Source: Actinomadura sp. DC4
Lineage (GTDB): Bacteria; Actinomycetota; Actinomycetes; Streptosporangiales; Streptosporangiaceae
Length of the DNA: 64,000 nucleotides
Reading direction: 5' to 3'
NCBI RefSeq assembly: GCF_030406325.1
Contig: NZ_JAUEQY010000025.1
Span: 1-64,000, forward strand
Shown: positions 8,072-16,902 of the stretch, one piece after another
Layout of the letters: the number at the start of each line of letters is the position of its first letter
How positions within the stretch are numbered: position 1 is the first letter of the stretch
Position numbers and translations under genes: made by a program
Notes under the pieces: generated by a model
The model's input: the letters and a program-made list of their open reading frames with translations, nothing else
Database searches by the model: none
What the model was told of the DNA's origin: nothing

Positions 8072-10501
8072 ATGGTGCGTACGTCCCGGACCTCCCGGAT
8101 CGGCCTTGGGCTGGCGATCGTCTGTTGCTACGTCGCCGCATTACCGGCCACCTCCTCGGCCGCGTCCTGGACGGCGGCGCGGCTGGTCCCCGACGCCGGC
8201 TTCGAGGAGAGCTCCTCCTCGGCGGCCCGCTGGACGACCGAGGGTCCGGCCGGCGCCGTCTCCGTGGTCTCCTCGCCGGTCCACGGCGGCCAGGGCGCCG
8301 CGCGGCTCGCCGACACCTCGGCGACCGACGGCGTGAGCCTGCGCGGCGAGCACCTCGCGGCCTCCCCCGGTGAGGAGCTCACCGCGAGCGCCTGGACGGA
8401 CCGGGTCTCCGGCCAGGGCGGTTACCTCTACCTGGAGTTCTGGAACGCCGCCGGCGCCCGCGTCGCCGCGTTCTCCACCGCCGCCGGGACGAGCACCGGC
8501 TGGCAGCAGGTGACCGTGCGCGGAGTGGTCCCGGACGACGCCGTGACCGCGACGGTCCTCGCGTACAGCGACGTCGCCGACCAGGGCACGACGGTCTGGG
8601 ACGACGTCGCCGTCGCCACGCTCCCGCCGCCGTCGCGGCGGGTGCCGAACGCCGGGTTCGAGGAGCCCCGCGAGGGCACGCGCCCGACGGAGTGGACGGT
8701 CTCGGCGCCGGGCGGGTCGGCGACCGTGGTCACCTCGGGCGCGCACTCCGGGAAGCGTGCGCTGAAGATCGCCGACACGTCGTCGAGCGACGAGGTCTCC
8801 GCGCTCAGCCGCGCGGTCCCGGTCACGGCCGGCGAGACCGTCACCGCCTCGGCCTGGGTCTCCGGCACGAACGGCACGCTCTACCTGGAGTACCGCCGCT
8901 CGGACGGCACCCGCATCGAACCGCCGACGGCGGTGAACGTCGGCACGGCCGGCGGGTGGAAGAAGGTGACCGCCGCCGCGGTCGTGCCCTCCGGCGCGAC
9001 CACCACGACCGTGCGGCTCTACAGCACCCAGACCGGCACGGGCACGACGACCTGGGACGACGTCGTCCTCCGCTCCAGCCAGGACCCGGGGTACGCCGAG
9101 GCCGTCGGCACCGGCCCGGTGCTGTTCGTCGGCGACCAGCGCGTCGAGTCCTCCACCGGCCTGACCCGTACGGTGCATCCCGGCACCAAGACCGGCGACC
9201 CGGCGCTCGCGAGCGTCGGCGCGGGCGTGGTCCTGGACGGCGGCTCCTGGGACAAGAACCCCCGGCTGAGCGGCACGGTCCTGCCCGCGCCGGGCGGCGG
9301 CTACCGGATGTGGTACACCGCCGCCGACACGGACTGCGGCTACTGCACCGGCTACGCCGAGAGCACCGACGGCGTCCACTGGGACCGGTCGGCGGAGACC
9401 CACTCGGTGTACTCCTACGCGCCTGGCGGCGTCGTGGCCGACCCCGCCCCGACCGGCCCGCGCTACTACATGCTTCACTCGCACGGCCCCGGCAGCCCCC
9501 AGTCGAACCACTACTACGCGGCGCAGTCCACCGATGGGAAGACCTGGACCGAGCTGAACTCCGGCAATCCGGTGATCAACGGCTGGGACGTCGTCAACGT
9601 GACCTACGACCCGGACACCTCCCGGTTCGTCGCGATGACCAAGCAGTATCCGGTCGACTACGCCGCGAACACGCGTCCCGCCGGGCCGCGTACGGTCTGG
9701 ATGTCGACGAGCACCGACTTCGTCCACTGGACCTCGCCGAAGCCGTCCTTCGCCGCCGACCTGCGCGACGACGCGGCGATCACCGATCCGGCGCCGTCCG
9801 GGCACGCGCGCTGGTCGGAGGTCTACGGCATGCCGGCGATCCGGTACGGCGAGCAGTACCTCGGGCTGCCGTGGGTCTTCGACATCACCGACAGCCCGAC
9901 GACGCTCGCCGACCCCGGCCCGGACAAGGGACGCCAGCACGTCGGGCTCGCCTCCTCCCAGGACCTGCTCACCTGGAGCCGGCCGAGCCTGGGCGACGTG
10001 GTCGCGCCCGGCGCGGCCGGCACCTGGGACTGGGGCTGGGACATGACCGGCACGACCCTGCTGACCGTCGGGGACCAGGTCCGGCTCTACTACGCCGCGT
10101 TCGCGGGCCAGCACAGCTGCTCCGACACCGACGTCACCGCCGGGCTGTGCACGAAGCCGTTCGGCAACTCCCGCGTCGGCCTCGTGACCTGGCCGAAGGA
10201 CAGGTTCGAGTCCTTCCACGCGGGTACGGGCGGCGGCAGTGTCACGACGCGTACGCTCAGCCCGGCAGGGACCGGGCTGACCGTCAACGTCGCGCCCGGC
10301 TCGGGCTCGCTCAAGGTCGAGGTGCTCGACGCCGGCGGGAACCCGGTGCCCGGGTACACCGCCGACGACGCGACGCCGGTCACCTCGGACACGCTCGGCA
10401 CCGCGGTGCGATGGGGCACCAGGACGACCCTGCCCGCCGGGCCGCTCCGGCTCCGGTTCGACCTCACGGCGGGCGATCTCTACTCCTACACGATCAGCTG
10501 A
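8072..10501 (+). CDS. Secreted double-CBM beta-propeller glycosidase-like protein
   Basis: 809 aa from ATG 8072, with AGGTGA just upstream. The Sec signal peptide MVRTSRTSRIGLGLAIVCCY is followed by a cleavage region near residue 31 (SSAAS). Two tandem CenC-like binding modules follow: ~32-180, starting LVPDAGFEES, and ~190-335, starting RVPNAGFEEP. Each ends in TTVWDDV or TTTWDDV. A five-bladed propeller occupies ~345-725 (GGYRMWYTAAD, YAESTDGVHW). The C-terminal beta-domain contains GSLKVEVLDAGGNPVPGYT, nearly the same as in the divergent paralogue. The extra CBM is the main difference. The protein is probably exported and acts on a polysaccharide or glycan; catalytic activity is not proven by the sequence. 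Confidence 0.78.
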   Translation: MVRTSRTSRIGLGLAIVCCYVAALPATSSAASWTAARLVPDAGFEESSSSAARWTTEGPAGAVSVVSSPVHGGQGAARLADTSATDGVSLRGEHLAASPGEELTASAWTDRVSGQGGYLYLEFWNAAGARVAAFSTAAGTSTGWQQVTVRGVVPDDAVTATVLAYSDVADQGTTVWDDVAVATLPPPSRRVPNAGFEEPREGTRPTEWTVSAPGGSATVVTSGAHSGKRALKIADTSSSDEVSALSRAVPVTAGETVTASAWVSGTNGTLYLEYRRSDGTRIEPPTAVNVGTAGGWKKVTAAAVVPSGATTTTVRLYSTQTGTGTTTWDDVVLRSSQDPGYAEAVGTGPVLFVGDQRVESSTGLTRTVHPGTKTGDPALASVGAGVVLDGGSWDKNPRLSGTVLPAPGGGYRMWYTAADTDCGYCTGYAESTDGVHWDRSAETHSVYSYAPGGVVADPAPTGPRYYMLHSHGPGSPQSNHYYAAQSTDGKTWTELNSGNPVINGWDVVNVTYDPDTSRFVAMTKQYPVDYAANTRPAGPRTVWMSTSTDFVHWTSPKPSFAADLRDDAAITDPAPSGHARWSEVYGMPAIRYGEQYLGLPWVFDITDSPTTLADPGPDKGRQHVGLASSQDLLTWSRPSLGDVVAPGAAGTWDWGWDMTGTTLLTVGDQVRLYYAAFAGQHSCSDTDVTAGLCTKPFGNSRVGLVTWPKDRFESFHAGTGGGSVTTRTLSPAGTGLTVNVAPGSGSLKVEVLDAGGNPVPGYTADDATPVTSDTLGTAVRWGTRTTLPAGPLRLRFDLTAGDLYSYTIS

Positions 10502-10502
10502 G

Positions 10503-12629
10503 GTGACCGCTGTGCTGCGCCCCGCCGGCATCGGATTCGACCCGGGAACCAGGACCTGGATCCTGCACACGCCGAACACCACGTACGCGTTCCGCCTGGC
10601 CGGCGGCCGGCCGGCGCACGTGTACTGGGGCGCCGCACTCACCGACGCGGAGGTGACCTCGCTGCCGGTACGGGCCGAGTCCGGCGCCCGGCAGCGGGGC
10701 AGCACCAGCTTCGAGGCCCCCTACGACGGGACCGAGGAGTACGCCTGGGACGGCGGCGTGCGTTACGGCGTGCCGTCGTTGCAGGTGCGGTTCGCCGACG
10801 GCACCCGCGGCCTCGATCTCGACCTCGTCGGCGACGAGGTCGCCGGCGACACGTCGATGATCCGGCTGCGCGACCGGCACTACCCGCTGGAGGTGACCCT
10901 GCGCCACCGCCTGCGCGCCGGCACCGACGTGATCGAACGCTCGGTCACGCTGGCCAACCTCGGCGACGCCGAGGAGATCGAGGTGCTGCGGCTCGACTCG
11001 GCCGCCTGGTCGCTCCCCCACCGCGAGGACTACCGGCTGTCCCACGTCATCGGGATGTGGGGCGCCGAGACCCAGCTGCGGCGCGAGACGGCCCCCGCCG
11101 GCGAGACCGTGTTCACCAGCCGCCGCGGCATCACGAGCCACCACGCGAACCCCTGGGTCATGGTGGACGACGGTTCGGCCACCGAGGAGCACGGCGAGGT
11201 GTGGAGCGCCGCCCTCGCGTGGAGCGGCTCGTGGCGGATGACCGTGCAGCGGACGCCGCTGAACCGGCTCGCCGTCACGACCGGCTTCGGGCACGACGGG
11301 ATCTCCTGGCGGCTCGCCCCCGGCGAGTCGCTGGAGACTCCGGTGAGCGCCGGGACGTACACGACCGGCGGGTTCGGCGCCGCGAGCCGCGCCTGGCACA
11401 CCTACGTCCGGGGGCACGTCCTGCCGCGGCCGGAGGAGGAGCGGCCCATCCTGTACAACTCCTGGGAGGCGACGTTCTTCGACATCGACGCCGGGCGGCA
11501 GGCCGCGCTGGCCTCACGGGCGGCCGAGCTCGGCGTCGAGCTGTTCGTCGTGGACGACGGCTGGTTCCGGCCGTACAAGGACGACCGGGCCGGCCTCGGC
11601 GACTGGCGGATCAACCCGGACGTCTTCCCCGAGGGCCTCACGCCGCTGATCGAGCACGTGCACGGGCTCGGCATGGCGTTCGGGATCTGGGTGGAGCCGG
11701 AGATGGTGAACCCGGACAGCGACCTGTACCGGAGCCGTCCCGGCTGGGTGCTGCACCAGCCGCACCGCGCCCGTACGGAGCTGCGCAACCAGCTCGTGCT
11801 GAACTTCGGCCGCGACGACGTGCGCGCCTGGGCCTTCGAGTGGCTGAACCGGCTGGTCGCGCCGGGCGTGGCGTTCCTGAAGTGGGACATGAACCGTACG
11901 TTCAGCGAGGCCGGCTGGCCGGACGCGCCCGACCCCGAGCGCCTGTGGATCGAGCACACGCGCGGCGTCCACCAGGTCATGGACCGGCTGCGCGCGCGGA
12001 ACCCCGGGCTGCGCGTCGAGTCGTGCAGCGGCGGCGGGGGCCGGCTCGACCTGGCCATCCTGGCGCGCACCGACCAGGTGTGGGCCTCCGACAACACCGA
12101 CGCCGCGGACCGGCTGCGGATCCAGCACGGCTACACCCAGCTCTACCCGCCGGGAACGCTGGAGGCGTGGGTGACCGACAGCCCCAACACGGTGACCGGG
12201 CGCCGTACGCCGCTCGCGTTCCGGTTCCACGTCGCGATGACGGGCGTGCTCGGGCTCGGCGGCGACCTGGCCGCCTGGACGGAGGCGGAACGGGAGGAGG
12301 CCGCCGAGCTGGTCGCGCTCTACAAGCGGATCCGCCCGCTCGTGCAGCACGGGCGGCAGTATCGCCTGCGCCCGCCGTGCGCCGACGGGCTCAGCGCGGT
12401 GCAGTTCGCCGACCGGGACGTCGTCGTCTTCGGCTTCCGCGAGACGCCCCGGATGGGCTTCGGCGTGCCGCCGCTGCCGCTGGCCGGCCTCCCCCGGGAG
12501 GCGCGGTATCGCGACACGCGGACCGGCGCGGTGCACGAGGCGGGCGTGCTCACCCACCACGGGCTCGCGCTCGACCTGCCGCGCGGGGAGTACGCGAGCG
12601 CCGTCGTCCACCTCGAACGGCTGGACTGA
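10503..12629 (+). CDS. GH36 alpha-galactosidase
   Basis: Cytoplasmic alpha-galactosidase, about 708 aa, the usual size of bacterial GH36. It removes terminal alpha-1,6-galactose from melibiose/raffinose-type sugars. Family motifs are FVVDDGWF, WVEPEMVNPDSDLY, FLKWDMNRTF (nucleophile Asp of KWD), ESCSGGGGRLD and SDNTDAADRLRIQ (acid/base Asp). No signal peptide is present, so substrate must be imported, presumably by the nearby ABC system. The first GTG is at 10503, one base after the upstream stop. A second in-frame GTG at 10512 has better spacing from GAGGTGA and may be the real start. It is co-transcribed with the propeller gene. Confidence 0.93.
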   Translation: MTAVLRPAGIGFDPGTRTWILHTPNTTYAFRLAGGRPAHVYWGAALTDAEVTSLPVRAESGARQRGSTSFEAPYDGTEEYAWDGGVRYGVPSLQVRFADGTRGLDLDLVGDEVAGDTSMIRLRDRHYPLEVTLRHRLRAGTDVIERSVTLANLGDAEEIEVLRLDSAAWSLPHREDYRLSHVIGMWGAETQLRRETAPAGETVFTSRRGITSHHANPWVMVDDGSATEEHGEVWSAALAWSGSWRMTVQRTPLNRLAVTTGFGHDGISWRLAPGESLETPVSAGTYTTGGFGAASRAWHTYVRGHVLPRPEEERPILYNSWEATFFDIDAGRQAALASRAAELGVELFVVDDGWFRPYKDDRAGLGDWRINPDVFPEGLTPLIEHVHGLGMAFGIWVEPEMVNPDSDLYRSRPGWVLHQPHRARTELRNQLVLNFGRDDVRAWAFEWLNRLVAPGVAFLKWDMNRTFSEAGWPDAPDPERLWIEHTRGVHQVMDRLRARNPGLRVESCSGGGGRLDLAILARTDQVWASDNTDAADRLRIQHGYTQLYPPGTLEAWVTDSPNTVTGRRTPLAFRFHVAMTGVLGLGGDLAAWTEAEREEAAELVALYKRIRPLVQHGRQYRLRPPCADGLSAVQFADRDVVVFGFRETPRMGFGVPPLPLAGLPREARYRDTRTGAVHEAGVLTHHGLALDLPRGEYASAVVHLERLD

Positions 12630-12632
12630 CGC

Positions 12633-13145
12633 TCAGTCGTCGTCCTTGTCGCCCTTGTCGTCCTTCTCCTTGTCGGCGTGGGCGAGCTCCTCGACGGCGA
12701 CGGCGACCGCGATGACCAGCGGCACGTCGGGGTGGTCGATCTCGATGCCGTACGTCTCGCGGATGCGGAACCACTTGCGCGAGGTGTGGGCGACCGTGCC
12801 CTCCTCGCCCTTGATCTCGTAGTTCTTCTCGATGATGTCGCCCTCGGCCTCCCACTCCTCGCCGCCGTCGAGCTCGACCACCATCTTGTGGCGGAGCGGG
12901 CTGAACAGCTTCTTGTGGACCTTGGCCACGGTGTCGCCGTCACGCTCGACGATCATCGTGTCGCGGACGCTGAGGACCTTCTTCTTGATGACGGCGAGGA
13001 CCTCGCCCTCGGTGTCCTTCAGCTCGAACGTCTGGCGCAGCCGCAGCGCCTTGCCGTCGACCAGGAAGGCCCGGTCCCCGTTCTCATCCTCGATCCAGTA
13101 GTCGTCGCCGATACTGAACATTCGCTCACGCATCTGGAACTTCAT
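12633..13145 (-). CDS. LURP-one-related (LOR/Tubby-like) protein
   Basis: 170 aa from ATG 13143-13145 (MKFQMRERMFSIGDDYWIED). The protein matches the LOR/YxjI family: a compact beta-barrel with motifs FLVDGKALRLRQTFEL, IKKKVLSVRDTMIVE and SRKWFRIRETYGIEI. It ends in a very acidic tail (KEKDDKGDKDDD). The family is related to Tubby and phospholipid scramblase folds, and its bacterial function is unknown. It converges with the alpha-galactosidase with only 3 nt between stops, leaving no room for a separate terminator. It is unlikely to belong to the sugar locus. Confidence 0.85.
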   Translation of the reverse strand: MKFQMRERMFSIGDDYWIEDENGDRAFLVDGKALRLRQTFELKDTEGEVLAVIKKKVLSVRDTMIVERDGDTVAKVHKKLFSPLRHKMVVELDGGEEWEAEGDIIEKNYEIKGEEGTVAHTSRKWFRIRETYGIEIDHPDVPLVIAVAVAVEELAHADKEKDDKGDKDDD

Positions 13146-13181
13146 GACCCCAGCAGACCGCACGCGGGGTGGAGCCGCAAC

Positions 13182-14045
13182 TCACCCGGTTTCGGCGGAG
13201 GTGAGCGGGACGTACTCGATGGTCTGGTCGGCGATCCGGCGCGCCCGTTCCTCGTAGCGGCGGCGCAGCTTCATCAGTACCTCCTGCCCGCGTACGGCCG
13301 GCCAGTCGACGGGCAGCCGCTCGACCGGCAGCCGGGGGTCGGCGCGTACGAGCTGGAGCCACTCGGTGGTCGTCCAGAGGTAGCGGGTGAGGTCGTCCGG
13401 CGCGGCCGGGGCGGGGTGGGGGCGGTCCCAGCGCTCCAGAAACGCCCGGTAGCCGGCGGCGAGGGTGTCGAGGTCGAAGGCCTCGCGGATCATCCCCGCC
13501 ACGTCCGTGGGCGCCTCGGCCGTGCCGGAGAAGACCTTGACGTGCTCGTTCAGGCCGAGCTCGGCGACGATCGGGGCGATGTCCACGCCGGACGGGGCGA
13601 TCCACATCCCGTTGCCGAGCGACCCGAAGCCGGCCCAGGTCAGCCGGGCGCGCAGGTCGTGCCGTACGCGCTGCCAGGACTCGGGCATCGAGAACGTCAG
13701 CACGGTCCACCGGCCGTCCCAGTCGGTGTTGACCGCGCCGAGTCGCCAGACGCGCCGCTCGCCGTCCTGGAGGATCTCCTCCGAGCGCGGGGTGAGGCCG
13801 AAGTGCATGCGCCTCCCCCGCCGGTGCCGGGAGAGCAGGTCGCGGCCCACCATGCGGGTGAGAGTGGAGCGCACCGCGTGCTCGCCGACGCCGAGCCGGG
13901 CGAACAGGTCGATGAAGCTGCCGGAGAAGACCGCGATGTCGCGGCCGAGCACGTAGTTGCCGAGGACGGTGAGCATCAGCGACTGCGGCCGCAGCCGCGG
14001 GGACGGGCCGTCGCCGAGCGATTCGGTACCGGAGAGCTCACTCAC
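13182..14045 (-). CDS. PaaX-family transcriptional repressor
   Basis: About 287 aa from GTG 14043-14045 (VSELSGTESLG), after a GGGGGG tract; the frame is open further upstream. The N-terminal winged helix (LMLTVLGNYVLGRD, HAVRSTLTRMVGRDLLSRHR) is followed by the PaaX central and C-terminal domains (RWTVLTFSMPESW, LRARLTWAGFGSL, GMWIAP). PaaX-type repressors usually sense an aryl-CoA or acyl-CoA and control ring-acid degradation. The divergent operon at 14283 encodes an importer, an acyl-CoA ligase and beta-oxidation-type enzymes. Control of that operon by this repressor is the natural inference. Confidence 0.88.
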   Translation of the reverse strand: MSELSGTESLGDGPSPRLRPQSLMLTVLGNYVLGRDIAVFSGSFIDLFARLGVGEHAVRSTLTRMVGRDLLSRHRRGRRMHFGLTPRSEEILQDGERRVWRLGAVNTDWDGRWTVLTFSMPESWQRVRHDLRARLTWAGFGSLGNGMWIAPSGVDIAPIVAELGLNEHVKVFSGTAEAPTDVAGMIREAFDLDTLAAGYRAFLERWDRPHPAPAAPDDLTRYLWTTTEWLQLVRADPRLPVERLPVDWPAVRGQEVLMKLRRRYEERARRIADQTIEYVPLTSAETG

Positions 14046-14124
14046 CGGTCGCCCCCCATCTCGCCGGCGTGCCGACGTGTCGCGTGCGGCCGGTGCGTAC
14101 CGGCCGCGGCCCAACCTTGGGCAG

Positions 14125-14146
14125 ATTATTGACTGCCGTCATTAAT
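14125..14146. promoter_or_regulatory. Predicted PaaX-type operator in divergent promoter
   Basis: An inverted repeat with arms ATTATTGAC and GTCATTAAT (8 of 9 paired) surrounds a TGCC spacer. It lies in the only A/T-rich patch between the repressor and the transporter operon and overlaps the likely promoters. The binding protein is assigned only by position. Confidence 0.5.
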
Positions 14147-14282
14147 AAGCATAACTTCATGGCTGTCTTCCCGACGCGACGGGCCTCGGGCGGCGCGGGG
14201 GCACCGGATGGGGCCCGGCGTGGACGTCCGGATGGTCCGGTCGCCGTGGCCGGACGCCGCCCCCCATCTCAGGAGGCCTCCT

Positions 14283-15461
14283 GTGCGCAGGCTCACCCCG
14301 CTCCTGGCCGCCGTGGTGCTGACCGCCGCCGCGTGCAACGGCGCCAAAGACGACTCCACGATAAAGATCGGCTTCATCGAGTCCCTGACGGGCAACTACG
14401 CTCCGCTCGGCGGCGAGGCCAAGAAGACCGTCGACCTGGCGGTCGAGCAGATCAACGCGGCGGGCGGCGTCGCGGGCCGCAAGCTCAAGCTGACGACGTT
14501 AGACGACCGGACCGCCCCCGACCAGGGCGTTCTTCACTTCAACAAGCTCCGGTCGCAGAAGGTCACCGCGATCCTCGGCTCGACGTTCTCCAACGTCGAC
14601 CTCGCCGTCGAGCCGCTCGCCGAGCGCGAGAAGATCCCCTACATCTCGCTCGCCCCGGCCGACGAGCAGGTCAAGCCGATCCGCAAGTACACGTTCGTCG
14701 TCCCGGCGATCTCCTCGACGTACGCCGAGGCGATGCTGCAGTACTTCCAGGCGCACTCCATCACCCGGGTCGCGGTCGCCTACGACACCAAGAGCGCCTA
14801 CTCCAAGGCCGGGTTCGCCGGGATGCAGCGCCTCTCCTCCCGGTACGGGGTGCAGATCGTCCGGTCCGAGCCGTACGAGACGACCGCCACCGACTTCAGC
14901 CCGGTGTTCACGCACGTGCGCGGCTCCGGCGCGCAGGCCATGGTCGCCTGGGCCAGCGGCGCGCCCGGCGTCACCATCGCCAAGCAGTACCCGACCGCCG
15001 GGCTCGGCATCCCGCTGTACATGACCGCCTCCCAGGCCAGCAAGCTGTGGCTCGCGCCGGTGGGCAAGGCCGGCGAGGGCGTGTACGTGCAGAGCTCCAT
15101 CGGCGTGGTCGGCTCGTACCTGCCGGATGGGAAGCTCAAGCAGGCGATCCAGCAGATGTCCGGGCCGTTCATCCAAAAGTACGGGTACGAGCCACCGCAG
15201 TTCGCCCAGGACGGCTACTCCGGGGTCAAGCTGCTCGCCGCGGCGATCCAGAAGGCCGGCGGCACCGACCAGAAGAAGATCCGCGACGCGCTGGAGACGC
15301 TGACCCTGGTCACCCCGTGCGGCAAGTACACCTACTCGGCGACGGACCACTCGGGGCTGCGCGCGACCGACATCTCGATGAACCGTGTCAAGGACGGCAA
15401 GCTCGTCCCGACGGACTGGGCGCGCGAGCGGATCGCCCAGACCGCACGGGCGGCCGGGTGA
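14283..15461 (+). CDS. Branched-chain-type ABC substrate-binding lipoprotein
   Basis: 392-aa LivK-like type-1 periplasmic binding protein, lipid-anchored at Cys18 (lipobox LTAAAC). The mature start reads IKIGFIESLTGNYAPLGGEA, the conserved opening of the family, and later AGGVAGRKLKL and YDTKSAYSKAG. I chose GTG 14283 because a perfect AGGAGG lies at 14271-14276. The ORF extends 25 codons upstream without a signal peptide there. The ligand in this family may be an amino acid, amide, urea or aromatic acid. The downstream ligase suggests a carboxylic acid. It overlaps livG by 4 bp. Confidence 0.93.
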   Translation: MRRLTPLLAAVVLTAAACNGAKDDSTIKIGFIESLTGNYAPLGGEAKKTVDLAVEQINAAGGVAGRKLKLTTLDDRTAPDQGVLHFNKLRSQKVTAILGSTFSNVDLAVEPLAEREKIPYISLAPADEQVKPIRKYTFVVPAISSTYAEAMLQYFQAHSITRVAVAYDTKSAYSKAGFAGMQRLSSRYGVQIVRSEPYETTATDFSPVFTHVRGSGAQAMVAWASGAPGVTIAKQYPTAGLGIPLYMTASQASKLWLAPVGKAGEGVYVQSSIGVVGSYLPDGKLKQAIQQMSGPFIQKYGYEPPQFAQDGYSGVKLLAAAIQKAGGTDQKKIRDALETLTLVTPCGKYTYSATDHSGLRATDISMNRVKDGKLVPTDWARERIAQTARAAG

Positions 15462-16225
15462 GCCCCCTGCTCACGATCGACTCGCTCAGCCGGTCGTTCG
15501 GCGGCGTGTACGCGCTGCGCGACGTCGGCCTGACCGTCGCCGAGGGAGAGACCCGCGGCGTCATCGGCCCGAACGGCGCGGGCAAGTCGACCCTGTTCAA
15601 CCTCATCGGCGGCCATCTCACGCCGGAGAGCGGCACGCTGCGGTACGCCGGGCGGGACCTGGGCCGCCTCACCCCGCACGTACGCGCGCGGCTCGGCATC
15701 GCGATCGTCTTCCAGGGCGCGCGGCTGTTCCGCGGCATGACCGCGCTGGAGAACGTCATGGTCGGCGCGCACGCCCGTACGCGGCACGGCTTCCTCGCCG
15801 GCGCGCTGCGCCTCCCCCGCCACCGGCGGGAGGAGGCGCGGATCCGGGCCGACGCGCTGGCCGCGCTGGAGCGAGTCGGCCTGGCCGGCTGGGCGGACCG
15901 CGCCGCCGACGTGCTCCCGCTCGGGCAGCAGCGCGCTCTGCAGGTGGCGCGCGCGCTGTGCGCGCGGCCCCGGCTCCTGCTGCTCGACGAGCCCGCGTCC
16001 GGGCTGCGCGCCGGCGAGCGCGAGGCGCTGGGCGGGCTCATCGAGGACCTGCGCGCCGAGGGCCTGACGATGATGCTCATCGAGCACGACGTGGCGTTCG
16101 TCGCGCGGCTCGCCGACCGGGTCAGCGTGCTCGACCTCGGCCGGCACATCGCCGAGGGCACTCCCGCGGAGATCCGCGAGGACGAGGCCGTCATCGCCGC
16201 CTACCTCGGGCAGGCCGCCGGATGA
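15458..16225 (+). CDS. Branched-chain-type ABC ATPase (LivG-like)
   Basis: 255 aa from GTG 15458, overlapping the binding-protein stop (GTGA). Walker A GPNGAGKST lies at about 37-45, Walker B LLLLDEPASGLRAGE follows, and the H-loop is IEHDVAF. The signature loop reads LPLGQQRAL, slightly off the usual LSYGQQR. It pairs with the next gene to power the importer. Confidence 0.94.
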   Translation: MSPLLTIDSLSRSFGGVYALRDVGLTVAEGETRGVIGPNGAGKSTLFNLIGGHLTPESGTLRYAGRDLGRLTPHVRARLGIAIVFQGARLFRGMTALENVMVGAHARTRHGFLAGALRLPRHRREEARIRADALAALERVGLAGWADRAADVLPLGQQRALQVARALCARPRLLLLDEPASGLRAGEREALGGLIEDLRAEGLTMMLIEHDVAFVARLADRVSVLDLGRHIAEGTPAEIREDEAVIAAYLGQAAG

Positions 16226-16902
16226 GCGGCCCGCTGATCGAGGTGACCGACCTCGTGGTCCGCTACGGCGCCGCGACCGCCCTGGACCGGGTCGGCCTGA
16301 CCGTCGCCGCAGGTGAGTTCGTCGCCCTGATCGGGCCGAACGGCGCCGGCAAGTCCTCGCTGGTCAACGCCATCATGGGCATCGTGGCCCCGGCGTCGGG
16401 CAGCGCCGTCCTGCGCGGCCGCGCGGCGCTGGTGCCCGAGGGCCGGCAGATGTTCGGCGAGCTGAGCGTCGAGGACAACCTCGCGCTCGGCGCGTGGCGC
16501 CGCCGGCGCAGGTCCGGGGCGCGCGACACGGCACGGGTGTACGAGGTACTGCCCCGGCTCGCGGGCCTGCGGGACCGGCGGGCCGGCACGCTGTCGGGCG
16601 GCGAGCAGCAGATGGTCGCGTTCGGCCGGGCGCTGATGGCCGAGCCGGAGGTCATCGTCGTGGACGAGCTGTCGCTGGGGCTCGCGCCGATGGTCACCGC
16701 CGACCTCGCCGGGCACCTGCGCGAGATCAACGCCGGGCAGGGCGTCGCGGTGCTGCTCATCGAGCAGAACGCCCGGCTGGCGCTCGACCTGTGCGAGCGC
16801 GGCTACGTGCTCGAGGCCGGGCGGATCCGGGCCGAGGGCGACGCGGCCGAGCTGGCCGGCAGCGCCGACCTCGCCGCCGCCTACCTCGGAGGTGACCCGT
16901 GA
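16222..16902 (+). CDS. Branched-chain-type ABC ATPase (LivF-like)
   Basis: 226 aa from ATG 16222, overlapping livG by ATGA. Walker A GPNGAGKSS, signature LSGGEQQMVAFGRAL, Walker B VIVVDELSLGLAPM and the LivF-type ending IEQNARLALDLCERGYVLE are all visible. It lacks the long C-terminal tail found in LivG. It overlaps livH by 4 bp. Confidence 0.94.
   Translation: MSGPLIEVTDLVVRYGAATALDRVGLTVAAGEFVALIGPNGAGKSSLVNAIMGIVAPASGSAVLRGRAALVPEGRQMFGELSVEDNLALGAWRRRRRSGARDTARVYEVLPRLAGLRDRRAGTLSGGEQQMVAFGRALMAEPEVIVVDELSLGLAPMVTADLAGHLREINAGQGVAVLLIEQNARLALDLCERGYVLEAGRIRAEGDAAELAGSADLAAAYLGGDP

Noticed and set aside
8141-10705. An 854-codon open frame antisense to the double-CBM propeller gene
   Set aside because: Same antisense composition artefact; it starts inside the GH36 gene and shows no domain.
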